This document shows, in pieces, positions 45,303 through 57,800 of a stretch of DNA of 64,000 nucleotides; the first letter of the stretch is position 1, and each line of letters opens with the position of its first letter. Both the position numbers and the translations under genes were made by a program. The notes beneath the pieces were generated by a model that was not told where the DNA came from, did no database searches, and worked only from the letters and a program-made list of their open reading frames with translations. The stretch comes from Pomphorhynchus laevis (lineage: Eukaryota; Acanthocephala; Palaeacanthocephala; Echinorhynchida; Pomphorhynchidae), in the NCBI GenBank assembly GCA_012934845.2, contig WNNJ02000433.1, forward strand, positions 1-64,000, given 5' to 3'.

Positions 45303-46605
45303 TTAACAGTGATACTGTGCTTGCACCCATGCCCGCTGATGTGAAAAAACAAGGGGCATTAAACTACCATGCTCTACCAGTTCGATTCGCTCCCCGTATT
45401 TTGAAATCTTGCGTTTTTCGTTGAACTCGAAGGCGGAACGGGCACTACGATTTGCGTAAGATTGAGCAAGTGTTGAAAAAATCGTGACGTCACAGAACGT
45501 CCGCTCATATCGTTCCGCATGCAATCCAAAACATACAATATCTAGTCTTGCTTGTACATCTCTTGTGGTGCAAGAAGATTGAAAGGACATAGACTCGGGG
45601 ATTTGAGAAAGACGAGGTTCGATTCCCACACCGTGACATACTTCTGTTAATTCTTGGGCAATTATGTCCCTGATTGCGTCATGTCTGATTGTCGGTAAGC
45701 CTCCTCTGGCGCAAGAGAGTGCATGACCAACACCCATTAACTCTCCACAGACGCACTGTCGTTCTTCGGTCAGGGTTGACCATCCATATCGGCAGCGTAG
45801 AGCATCGATGAATTCCAAAGGACTGAGGTGAAACCTCTCTGTCTTAAGTGGCAGTGAGCTGATCCAGGAGGACGCTCCGTTAGTTGCAGCATGTGATATG
45901 GAATTGGCAATTCCGGGCTCCAGGGACTTAGTAATCGCTGCAAGCCTCTCATTAAATATTATTTTTCTTTTATTAGATATACCTGCTGAGATCGAATTTT
46001 GCAGTTCATAAAGTTGCTCAGCGCTGTCAGCGCAATCAAACGCTCTACACATTTCTAAAGATCCCTGGAACTCAACTTGATTGTTAAAGCAAGGATCAAA
46101 GATACCAAGGCCTCTTAGCTTTAGCGGCGAAGAAATAATTGTGATCCACTTCGCGTCGAGCGGAAATTTAGTAAGGACTGGTACGAGTGACTGAAAGATC
46201 GCATTGTGCAGATCCAACAAGCTTTCTAGTCTGCACTCAATCAGCCGGAGGTAATGTGTCCATCTGAACTGCACTGAATGAACCAGACCAGTGAATGCAT
46301 AGTGTGGATCAATTAGGGCTACCTCCTTTAGTCGATCAACGACAGATATCCATGCGTTACATCTTTCGGTGGTGTGCTCAGAAACGAATATTTCAGTGCC
46401 AATGGGCACTCCAAGTGTTATCAACCCGGTAGTGTAATTCGATACTCCAGCCAGGGATGAAGGCATATCGATCCGTTTGTGAGATAGCATCTTTGTTTAG
46501 GAGGCATTCACATGGTATCCATAAAGGGGACCCTTGTTTGTGAGAATATCCCAGACCTTTTGGATGTCTTCACTGCTGCCGACAAAGTTTGAGTCATCGG
46601 CGTAC
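45303..46605 (-). pseudogene. RLE-type retroelement fragment, minus strand
   Basis: Starts at motif C (VYADDSNFVGSSEDIQKVWD, at about 46540-46600), one stop, then an open frame 46490-45303. The frame holds the thumb (YAFTGLVHSVQFRWTHYLRL, SSPLKLRGLGIFDPCFN), a CCHC knuckle (CVCGELMGVGHALSC), GGLPTIRHDAIRDIIAQELT and the nuclease core VQARLDIVCFGLHAERYERT and FCDVTIFSTLAQSYAN. It stops abruptly at 45303. It is diverged from the plus-strand copy next to it, so the two are separate lineage members. Confidence 0.75.
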
Positions 46606-47985
46606 ACTTGAATCCGGGAAAATGCAAGGTATATTCCAACGGGAACGACATCTCGACTTTCCAATCGTTACTTGATAACGCTGGAGTCTCCATCGTTGAG
46701 GATGGCCTACCCGTTCTTGGAGTACCAATCGGATTAGCCGAATACATAGAGACGTTTATACGATCATCAGTTTCCTCCCTTTGCACATTAGTGTCACAGT
46801 TGAAGAAAGTAGGAGAGTTAGACACTCAGGTTGCATACGTGTGCTTAATTAAGTCTATTCAGCATAAATGGACACATACTCAACGATGCTATGAATGCCC
46901 CTCTGCGTGGTTCGCACCTCTGACACTGAAACTAAAGTCTACAATATCACATCTTTTTGACATTGATATTTCTCAAGACGATATCTTATGGCGCACATGC
47001 CAGTTGAGTTTTCGCAACGGCGGTTTATGCATTAGAGATCCGTCCACGTTACCAAGCAACGAATATCGATCATCGACCTCAGTGTGTGAGCCAAGCATAC
47101 AAGGATATATTGGCTCGGTACTTAATTCTATGCAGGAGACAATTATTAAAAATCTACGGGCAGCAAAAGCCTCTAGTGAAAAGCTAGACCAAGAAGATAT
47201 TTTGAGCAATGCGAGTGGAATTCTGTGTACCGCAATTGAGCATGCTTCAACAACAGGGGCTTCGTCATGGCTATCCGGATATCCTACATTCGATCGAGCA
47301 ACTCGATTAAGTAACATCGAGTTTTGTGATTCTATTTCTTCTAGATACGGAATTACGCCTAAATCCGCACCAACTCAATGTAAATGTAGGCAGATTAATA
47401 CAGTTGCCCATGCTCTCTCATGCCCATTCGGTGGGCTTCCGTCGATGCGACACGATGCCGTGCGCGATTTTATTGCCTATCAGCTAACAGAAACATCGTA
47501 TAACGTACAAGTCGAGCCGCTGCTTACACCAGTCCCGCCAAACTTTGACTTTAGAAACGGCTTAACGACAAAAGACCGTGATGCTAGGCTCGACATTGCA
47601 TGCTCAGGGTTGTATGGTGATAGGAGTGAGCGAACTTTCTTCGACATTTGCGTGTTTAACGCTTTCGCTCAGTCCAACTCCTCCAAGACACCAGAGTCCT
47701 GCTATAAGTACCACCAACAGCGAAAGCGCAGTAAATATCTCGAAAGAATAACAGAGTTCGAGCGGGGGTCTCTTGTACCCGCCGTCTTCTCATTCTCAGG
47801 TGGAAGCGGTGAAAATGCCACACAACTTTTAAGACGGATCGCATCTAAATTGGCAAATAAGCGAGCAAGCAGATACCCCGACGAGCTTACAAAGCTTAGA
47901 ACGCGTCTAGGCCTATTACTTGCAAAAATGACATCGCGATGCATCAGAGGAACGCGATCTGCAATCGGACGTCCAGAATTTTGAA
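46588..47985 (+). pseudogene. RLE-type retroelement fragment, plus strand, long open frame
   Basis: An open frame of 458 codons (46608-47984) begins just after motif C (VHLNPGKCKVYSNGNDIST) and runs through the thumb (AYVCLIKSIQHKWTHTQRCY, LSFRNGGLCIRDPS), a CCHC knuckle (CKCRQINTVAHALSC), GGLPSMRHDAVRDFIAYQLT and the nuclease core DARLDIACSGLYGDRSERTF then FDICVFNAFAQSN. The tail is RRIASKLANKRASRYPDELT. The RT palm is missing, so it cannot be autonomous, although the nuclease half is intact. It is head to head with the previous fragment. Confidence 0.75.
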
Positions 47986-48099
47986 CCCAAACTGAACTTA
48001 ATTATCATTTACGGGCCCATTTGCGGGTAACCAGGAGATTGTAAAATAATAATAATAGATTAATTACAGTTTTTTGCCACATTAAATAAATTTGTATTA

Positions 48100-48732
48100 A
48101 TTTGATAATTAATAACTTAAAACAGAAACTACCATAACACGTTTTCAGTCGAGCGGTAATTACACTAGGAGTCAGTCAAAAAATCAATTTAATGAAACAA
48201 TTAAACTGGATGAGTTTAACGAAATTAGTTTAACTGGATTAGTTTACCAATTTTTTAACCGGATCATATCATTTTAACGGGTTATTTTAACCTTAAACGT
48301 GTTTAGGATCAGTATTTTCTGATTTGGATTAGTTTTCCGTATCAGTTTCTTTTGTAGTTCAGTTCACCTCGATTCACTTACCTGAAACAATTTTCATAGA
48401 TTTGGTCTTAGGGTAAGTTGTCGGTATCAGTTTATGGAAATCGGCTTATCTTAATTCGTGTTTTGTGATCAAATTTTTAGGATAAGTTGTCCAGTACCAG
48501 TTTTTCGATATCGATATGTTGTAACCATGTATTTGAAATCAGATTATCTGGAGTAAACAGTTGTTTATGATTTTTTTTTGGATCGACGTTTTTATTTTAT
48601 AAAATAAAATATATTTATTTCTTTAAATATGTATCTCAAGTGAAATTTATTTTTGTATCTTTATTTTTTTACGAAATTTACGCACGCGTAAGCTCATGAT
48701 GTTATTTCAGACATACTTTCTCGATAGCTTAG
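48100..48732. other. upstream region of TPP2
   Basis: No coding sequence. AT-rich, with loose repeats of 'ttaactggattagtttac' and 'atcagttt'. A TTTCAG at about 48705-48710 lies some 22 nt before the TPP2 ATG and could be a 3' splice site for a 5'-UTR exon. No core promoter motif can be claimed. Confidence 0.35.
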
Positions 48733-48870
48733 ATGACTGATAGTCTTTTAATTCCAAAAGAGGAAACACAGGCTTCCGATTTTTTAACTAAATATCCAAA
48801 ATATGACGGTAGAGGGATCGTCATCGCCATCTTAGATACTGGAATTGATCCTGGCGCATCTGGATTATCA
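48733..48870 (+). CDS. TPP2: TPP2 exon 1
   Basis: 46 codons from [23 protein letters not shown], then [20 protein letters not shown]. Holds the catalytic Asp. Donor GTAAGT at 48871. The ATG at 48733 is chosen because the frame matches the family's N-terminus (P..ET.A..FL..YP.YDGRG) directly after it. Confidence 0.9.
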
Positions 48871-51800
48871 GTAAGTGAAAAATGCTTCGTCATTGTAACG
48901 TGTTTTAAATACAGGAAAAATTTTGATTTGATTTATCAATTACATATTTTTGGTATTTGTTAATGTTGTAATTTTAAAATATATTTTTAGGAATTTAAAG
49001 ATATATCATTAATTTATAATTTTTAGAATTTATTTTATGATTTTTAAATTCTCTAGTTATTGCTTTTATTAATTTTTAATATTTTAAATATTAATATTTT
49101 TTAAAGATAATTAAATAATATCGAAACATTGAATTACTAATGCTTATTATAAGAGATAATGCTTATTAATGAGAAACTAAGAGATCGCTGAGTTTTAGAC
49201 TAAATAATAGACCAGCGGATCTAAAAGTAGACAAAGCTACAGATTGCGAAGTGATGCACATGTTAGCAAACAATAATTGTAAGTTTGAATATTCAGTGAT
49301 ACAATATATCAAGCCGCGCTTGCTTATTTTAAAACAGATTTAAATTCCTTCCTTGAATGCTTTCAATGAAACTATTGATTTTAATTGAAGATTGGCAAAA
49401 ACCGATAGGAATAATATAATTAAATAATTCAATTTTAAAAATATAATCTTAAACTAAGTGTGTAATAATAGATATTAGTAATAAACAATTTGAAGAATTA
49501 ATAAAGTAAACAAATAAATAAATTAGAAATAATTGAAATGTGTTGCTTAGGTCACTACCGATGGAAAGCCTAAAATAATCGATTGCTTGGACACAACAGG
49601 TAGCGGTGATGTTGATATTAGTATTAAGAAAAAAGTAGATCCTGAAACGCAGCAAATTGAAGGCTTGTCAGGACGAATGCTGCGGGTATGTAAATTATAA
49701 AATTATATGGTTTTATATTCCTTTATACATTTCCTTTATAATTCCTGTGTAATTCTTTTGTAATTTTTTGATATTTAGATTCCCGCAGAATGGGATTGTC
49801 CGTCAAGAGAGTTTAGGATCGGTATTAAAGTTATAAATCAGCTGCTTCCTACTAGTCTTCGCGAGCGATGTGAAGTAAGCTAAGTAATTGATTTGCATTT
49901 AACATTTAAATAATTTGGTATTTGGATTTTCAGTTGTTTCGTAATTTTATTTTTGTTCTTAACAGAGAGATTGGAAGGACAAAGTTTGGAACAAAGAAGT
50001 AGACAAATGTTTGGCAGAGACCCAAATAAAGATTGATTTGCATTCGAAAGTTAATAATACTGTAAGTTTTAGTGTTAAGTGATTGTAAAATTATAATTAA
50101 ATAAAATTAAAATGCATATTACCATATTCAATTTACATTATACGTGATACGCATTTAATAAAGAAATAAAAAAGAAATATAATATTTTAATATCGTCTCT
50201 CTACGATATTTCACTTTTTAATTTTTTGTATTTTTTTCAAATATTTTAAAAGTTTCATTATCTTTTGTAAGGCCTCCCTTAGTCATGATGATGTAATTGC
50301 TAAAATACTGATGTCATAACGACACTTGTATTTGTCAGTTGTCAATGCGTTGATTTTCTATACAGTCTATCATTTTTGCTAAACGAGATCTTGTTTCTTG
50401 TCAATGGTATAAATATGTTGGGCATATCTCATTCACTGCTCTCTTAGTTGAAATTTAAAAAAATTGTTTAATTTATAAACGAAGAATTTAATTCCAAATA
50501 TTTTCTTAAATGCTACTAGGAAAGTAAAGAATATACGGACAGAAATGAAGAGCTTACGGCAAGAGTGAATGTGATTAAAGACATTGCAAAGTGGAAATAT
50601 CCCGGAATTGTTTGTGATTGCCTTGTCTGGGAAAATTCAAAGGGGAAATGGCGGTATAATATTTACAATTTGAAGGATTTTATGGTTTATTATTTAGAGC
50701 CGTGGTCGATATTACGGAAGGAAATGATCTTCGTTCTTTAAAAGTAATGGGTAATTTCAGAGAAACTCTTGAGTTCGACACATTTTCATCTTTCGGTAGG
50801 TTTAATGCGAACGAATATGAACTCATGCTTGTTAATTTAGATATGTTTAATTATTCTGTTGACATCTATCCTGAACGGAACATCCTTGTGATTGTCTGTA
50901 ATGCCGGTAATTATCTAAAAGTTTAAATTTTGTTTACGAATAATTAAAAGATACGAATATGCGAGTAAATGTTTATTGTATTATATATTTATTTTTATTA
51001 TATTATATTATTTATTTATTTTTATTATATTTTTATTATATTTCACAAATTTGAATTATATTCTTGGATATTTGTTAATTTGTTTCGTAGGTATATAAGT
51101 GGGTAATCAGTTTGTAATCGATTACCTGTAGTACTGAAATAATTGAGACTAGTTTACAATGACTGAATGTTTTTCGATCGCTAAGTAAAAAGGCTTGATC
51201 ATCATTCTTTTGAGCGGTGATAGCGTTGACTAAATTCAGCATCCAAAAATTAATTTGCTTAATAGATGAATAACTGATGTTCATTACGAATCATGATATT
51301 GAACTATTTTCTAAAGGGAAACCGGAAAATGTATTAAATATATGGATTTATTTTGTAAATTGTTTTTAACTTTTTTCGTGTGAAATATAAATGACTGATT
51401 CCTTCTACTAAAAATAAATATGACCTTTTACTACAAAAAGATTCCCTACTGAACTTGGATATCTGGATCATTTTAAAACGGCTCTATTAAAACGTTATCT
51501 CTGAATCAATTGTAAATTCTATATATATTGTATATTATATATATAATGGACGTGGAGGCGCTTTATACTAATATCCCTCAGGAAGAAGGACTAAAGGCGA
51601 AAAGGGAAGCTACTCAAGAACTAATAAATTCAGAAGCAGATTTTCTCGTAAAAGGTACAGATCTGGTTTTACGCAATAATGTACTGGAATTCAACGATAA
51701 AATGTACATACAGTCGCAGGGTATAACTATGGGTACGTCCTTAGCGCCTAAGTATGCAATTTTGCATATGGGAATGTTCGAGGCAAATAAGATTGTGACA

Positions 51801-54800
51801 TTTCCGGTAAAACCGCATACATGATTATGATACATTGATGATATGTTCTTAATATGGACCTATGGCGAGGAAAGCCTTTCTCAATTTTTAACATATAATG
51901 ACGGACCAATGACGTTTACCTGTGACCGATCCGAAGCAATTCATTTTCTGGGCATAACAATCGAGAGGGTAAACATTAGTGGTCAGACCATCTTCAACAC
52001 GAAGTTGTTCAGAAAACCGCAGTCCAGCGCTATGTATTTGCACGCTAAAATATTTTAGCGTGCAAATAAAATAAAATCAGTGATTCAGAATGAGCTAAGA
52101 CGGATAATAAAAATTTGCAGCACAGTAGATGCGGGGTACGAAACAGTACACGCAATGAAACTGGATTTTCTAAACCGGAGATATACAAAACTAGAAATCA
52201 ATCGCGAATTTCGCAAAACTGCTAAACTCAATAAAGCTGAATTGCTCGATAAGAGCAGCACAAAAGAAATGCGAACCGTAGCTGTTTTTCCATACCACCC
52301 AACGTTACAATCTTTGCATCGAGACATGGTAAAGGCATATAAAATGACAGGAGAAAATGAAATTTGCCCGGTGATATTTTTCAAAAGTGTTCAAACCGTA
52401 AAGCGGTCATTAGTGAGATCACTGTTATCCGTAATATAATACAAAAGAATACCAAATAATTATATTTGTCAATCTTGCAATTGACCCAGGTGCAAAAGCT
52501 ACCAAATAATAAAAAAGCAATGCATTTTTGCAGTGAGGTTACGAAACTTGATTATGGTGTCAAGATCGATAGCAACGTTAATTGTGTCACCTCGCATCTC
52601 ATATGTAAGCTTACTTGCCGCCTATGTGCAATTCATTATGTCGGAGAGACGTCAAATGCGTTAAGCATAAGAATAAACAACCGACGTGCACACATAAAGA
52701 AAAATATTGTAACAGATGGTGCTGTTCAACATGCACTCAGTCATGAAAGTCATATAAGCGAAGAGCTTTTTAATTACACAATAATAAAGAGCGGTTTAGA
52801 AAACGTTGTTGTTAGAAGGAGGAGAGAAGCTTTTTGGATAGCACAGCTAATGGCTGACACATCACTAGGATTAACAAGCGCAACCAAACTACAGTGACAG
52901 GGTGTCACATGAACATATTCACATAATTTCTTTTGTTTTTTTTTGTTGTTTTTCATGCTTATGAAATTTTTTACCATTTTTGTAACCCACTGTTTTGCGA
53001 TTGTAGATCTATTTTACCTGAGGAAGACCCCTAGAGTGTTGAAACGTTGTCATAAATAATTTGGTTATCTTTGTCAGTTTCTTTCGAACTTTTAAATATA
53101 TTTTTAAATGATACCATTTCAAATTTATCAAATAAAAAGGGTGAAATTTGTTTTAAATAACAATCAAATTGTAATTTTAAAAACAACAATTTTAAATTGC
53201 TAGCTGTTAGCTATAGTTATGACACACACTTCAAATGGCTAAAATGTCATTTGACTAAACTAGTCTTCAAATGACTTTTGTTAAAATTCTTCATTTAAAC
53301 TAATGTATGAAAATAAGCAAATTAATTTTTAAATTTATTTCTTTTCAATTTTTTTTTACATTTAAATAATTACACTCGATTAAAGTTTTCTCACTAAACC
53401 AATGATTTTTTATCTCTATTTTACAAAACTACAGTCTTCAGTCTTGATATAAACGCGATATTTACTATTGAAATTCAGTATCGAAATTAAATTTGTTTGA
53501 TTTTTTACTGATAGGATCACATGCGACTCATGTTGCGGCGATTGCTGCTGGAAATTGGCCGGATGAAGAAATGGCAGGCGTTGCTCCTGGAGCTCAGTTA
53601 TTATCCATCAAAATAGGTGATACACGATTAGGATCCATGGAAACCGGCACTGCATTTATCCGCGCTGTAAATCGCCTACTATTATATCTTTTCAAGACGG
53701 TTATTTATTCAGATTGACGTGTGTATAGAGCGGAAAGTGGATTTGATCAATTATAGTTATGGAGAGCCATCTGCAAATGGTAATTGCGGGTATGTAGAAA
53801 TGTTGTTTTATTAAATATCGCATTACTGAATTTGATCTATTTTAAAAACGCCTATTTATATCTGGTTGTCTGCTTTTCATAAATTTCATTGATTTGATAT
53901 TTTGCAATGATATTGTAAACAGATCAGTCTAATTTCGTTAGTTGTTGTACACTTATGTGAACACCCTTTTTAAATTTACTTTGCGTTTTTCAAGTTGCTT
54001 GTTGAACAACCGCTGTCACAAACTACATAAAATACTTACTAATAGTTCAACGATCCGACACTGAGAATATTATCGAGGATAATATTCATATTGAAGATTA
54101 TCGTTAAGTAGATTATCAAAAACTTCAATTATGAAAAACTTACGAAAGACTAGAGGGCTGCATAATGATTGGCTGCAATATGTGTTTTAGCTGTATCTTA
54201 TGCTGTGCCATTCTAACCGCATCCAGAAAATAACTTGGTTAGCGACATCACCACAATCATGGACAGTATTTCCTTAATATTTAAACACTTGGAAGAACGT
54301 CATTAGGAATGTGATTGCCAATTTGAATCAAACTTTTTTCTTTTCAAATTGAACTTACAGAAATAACTTCCCTGACCCAGAAGCTTGTTGTGTTTTTTGT
54401 TTATTTAATTTATAGATAGTAAAATTGTATCTAAGTTAGAATTAAGAACAATTAGAAGTTAATGTGCTTTTTGTTTTGATAAAATATAAAATATTTCGAA
54501 TAAAATAATTTATTTCAAATAAAGCGATCAGTTTTTGCTAATTGAAATTTTTCTGTTTTTAGCCCATTAATCCAAGCGATCAACGAAGCAGTTCTATCAC
54601 ATAATATTATCTTCGTCAGTAGTGCTGGTAATGAAGGGCCTGCACTTTGTACTGTCGGGTCACCTGGTGGTACATGTTCTAGCATCATCGGTACGATCAG
54701 CGATTAATTACTCATATTTACATGATTCTTTACACTAACAGGCGTAGGTGCTTTCGTTACTCCTTCAATGATGACTTCGTCTTACGCATTTCACTACGAT

Positions 54801-57800
54801 CATCCTGGTGAGCAGCCATTTACCTGGTCTAGTCGGGGCCCTACATTTGATGGATGGCTCGGCCCGGCGATTTGTGCTCCTGGAGGAGCTATTACAAGTG
54901 TTCCTAATTGGACTCTAAATAATATGCAATTGATGAGTGGAACTTCAATGAGTTCGCCGAATGCTTGCGGATGCTGCGGTATTCTTATAAATTCAAAAAT
55001 TCATATAACATTTTTTTTATTTATATACTATTTTAAATAATTAGATCAGATTTATTAAATATATAAGAAAGTTTATTTTAGCTCTGCTTATTTCCTTTTT
55101 TAGAAATCTTTAATGTTTTATAAATGCTGATCTGGAGACAAATAATCTTTATATAGCATTTGCTGCAGACTTTTCGTGGTATTTACACGAAATATGTTAT
55201 CAACACGGGCTTGGGACCACTAGGACGGTTCCAAGCCGTGCTGTGAAACGAGGATGGTTGGCAATAGACTTTGTGACAAGACAGCCGTAAACAACCCCGT
55301 CGCATCAACATTATAAAATTATGTCTCAATAATTTTTGCGAAAGGCGGCTACAATGGTACGATCACGTTCTAGGCGGATTCCGTAACGAAGCGGAACAAA
55401 CGCTGAAGCAAAAGATAAAGATTATATATCTAATTAATAATTATGAAAGAACATTAATAATTATAAAATAATTTCTATGGCATTTATAGAATTGTTAACA
55501 TGGATTGTTTGATGATTTTTTGTAATTTCCAATAAAATTTATAATTTAAATATTTAATAGTTTAATTTTATAATTATAAATATTATAAATTAACTTTATA
55601 TTAGATTATAATTTTTTAAATTTATACTATAATATTAAATTTAGTATAACTCAAATTAAATTTACAAATTAAATTTTTTTTAAGAATCAAAATTCCACAT
55701 GTAGAATTATATACTCTAGAATATTGATTTTAGCTTTATTAAATTTCCAATTTGTAAATTTATTTGATTAAGAGCTACTATCAGAGCCGATAAAATCTAT
55801 ATCAAATATGTCGTTTTGAAAGTTCAATGCAGATTTTTACGGTCATGTGTTTATATCTTTTAAATACATGTGCGTCATTTTCCATTTATTAAATATTGTT
55901 TAGCAAACTCAATTTATAAATTAATATTAATAATATATCTAAAAAATAAGTTTATTTTAAAAAACAAAGATTAGTTTATTCATTATACTTTTTCTTCTGT
56001 AATTATTTTACATGATAAACTTATTAGATAAAATGGATAATTCTGATTATTTGGATTCCCTAAAATAATAAAATAATAAATAATTACTAAAAAATGTGAA
56101 GATTCCTAATAATTCTTTTGATATAAATTTGTTTGATAATTCTTTTGATATTTTCTATTTTTATAATATAATTATATTAATATATCATTTGATTTGTACA
56201 CTACGCTTTGATGGAAGACCATAAGCTTTTATCCGTTTACGATCGTATATAATATTATACATAAGATCATATTGAATATATAATTTTATACTTTTCACGA
56301 ATTGGAAGGATACCAGCTGGTTCTTATAAACATTGTTAAATTAAAAGCCAAGTAAGTGAAGCTTATGACACCAATTTGGTATCATAATAAAGAATTATAA
56401 ATAAAATTTATAAATTTTTAAATATCATGTAACACATGATATATTGCTTTTAAAATACGATGTGCTACAACAACCATATATATTGTATACCTGCTGGAAA
56501 ATAAGTTGAGAACACTACTAGTTATCCACGTTAAACACGTGACTAATTTAGCTGACTTTAAATAGCCGATGACTAGCACTCAACAATTGATTTTTTCCTT
56601 TCGTTTTAGCAAGCTACCAGGCGGACAAGTAATCATTTAAAAGTTCTCATCGATTATTAGACTAATTACAATTCTTTATTATGATACTAACTTGGTGTCG
56701 AAATATTGAAAGCAAATTGTTTTACTTCCATTCGCTAGGAATGGCTTTTAATTTTGGCAATATTATACTTTTATAGTTTATGTAGTATGTTGGTCTGATG
56801 CCAACAAACAGCACAATTTCTCTTAATTCGGATTATGATAGTTGAATAAAATAAAATATTCAATCTCTTGACGACTCAAAAGTCTTAGTAATTTTCGCAA
56901 TATTACGCGTTTTGAATTGCTATTTCTTGAACGTTTATTTCACAATCCCGCATTAACTTTAAAGAATGCTAGTCAGTCTATTATTGTCACTTTAATTATC
57001 ACACTCCAATTTCAGCTTTAATTTTTTAATTTTAAAAATACATATTGTAAATATATTATACAAATTGTATAATATTGTCACATAATTTTTCAATAATTTA
57101 CAGGCACGTTTCGTAAGTTCTAATTATGATTCTAATTTTACAAATTCGTGGTTTTATTTCTTGTTTTAATTATTAGCGTTGATATTATCTGGACTCAAAG
57201 ACTTTAGTGTTGATTGGTCCCCTTTTCTCATAAGAAGAGCACTAACATCAACCGCTAGACCTACCGAATTTGATGTTTGGTCTGTTGGCGCTGGTCTTAT
57301 CCAGGTGAGCTTAAGAATATCTAGCACTTTCAAAAATGCTCTGTTTTATTAAGTTTTATTCACATATTATTAATAAATTATTTATTTTTTTTATTATTTT
57401 AATATATATATCAAGATCGGATTGTATGTCACACTAGTATAAGAATTAGATGATATTATATTTCTAAACCTCCAAATCATCATAACAAATTTAAATTAAT
57501 CAAAAGCTTAATTAAAATTTAAACTTTAATTTTCAGTTGAATTTTTTGTTGGAATTTATGATATCCAACAATTAGTGTTGGATTAATAATGCTGGAAATA
57601 TTAATATTATTAATAATTATCAAGAAATATTAATAATATTTCTCGCTCTATTAAATCTAATTTAAATGTTTATAATTTGATTATAATAATGAATTTAGTA
57701 TATTTTTAAATTTATAATTTCAAATTGAATTTTAATTAAAAACTTATTTGTTTGACTCATATATTGAAATATAAAAATATTATTCCTGTAATCCAATAGA

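Larger units (their letters stand above)
45276..48100. repeat. 27-bp duplication flanking the RLE block
   Basis: The phrase tttgccacattaaataaatt followed by tgtatta occurs at about 45276-45302, the end of family B, and again at about 48072-48098. The two copies bracket the two RLE-type fragments. This is best explained as a long target-site duplication. Confidence 0.6.

Noticed and set aside
46973-47317. Minus-strand open frames inside 46.9-47.9 kb
   Set aside because: Shadows of the 458-codon RLE frame on the plus strand.
46608-47984. 458-codon open frame as a domesticated host nuclease gene
   Set aside because: Tempting because it is open, but it starts abruptly inside an RT, has no promoter or splice context, sits in a duplication-flanked insertion and resembles neighbouring dead copies.
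54979-55040. Read-through of TPP2 exon 10 into [12 protein letters not shown] and a stop
   Set aside because: A donor at 54979 joins in phase with [10 protein letters not shown] at 57177, the conserved continuation of the catalytic domain.
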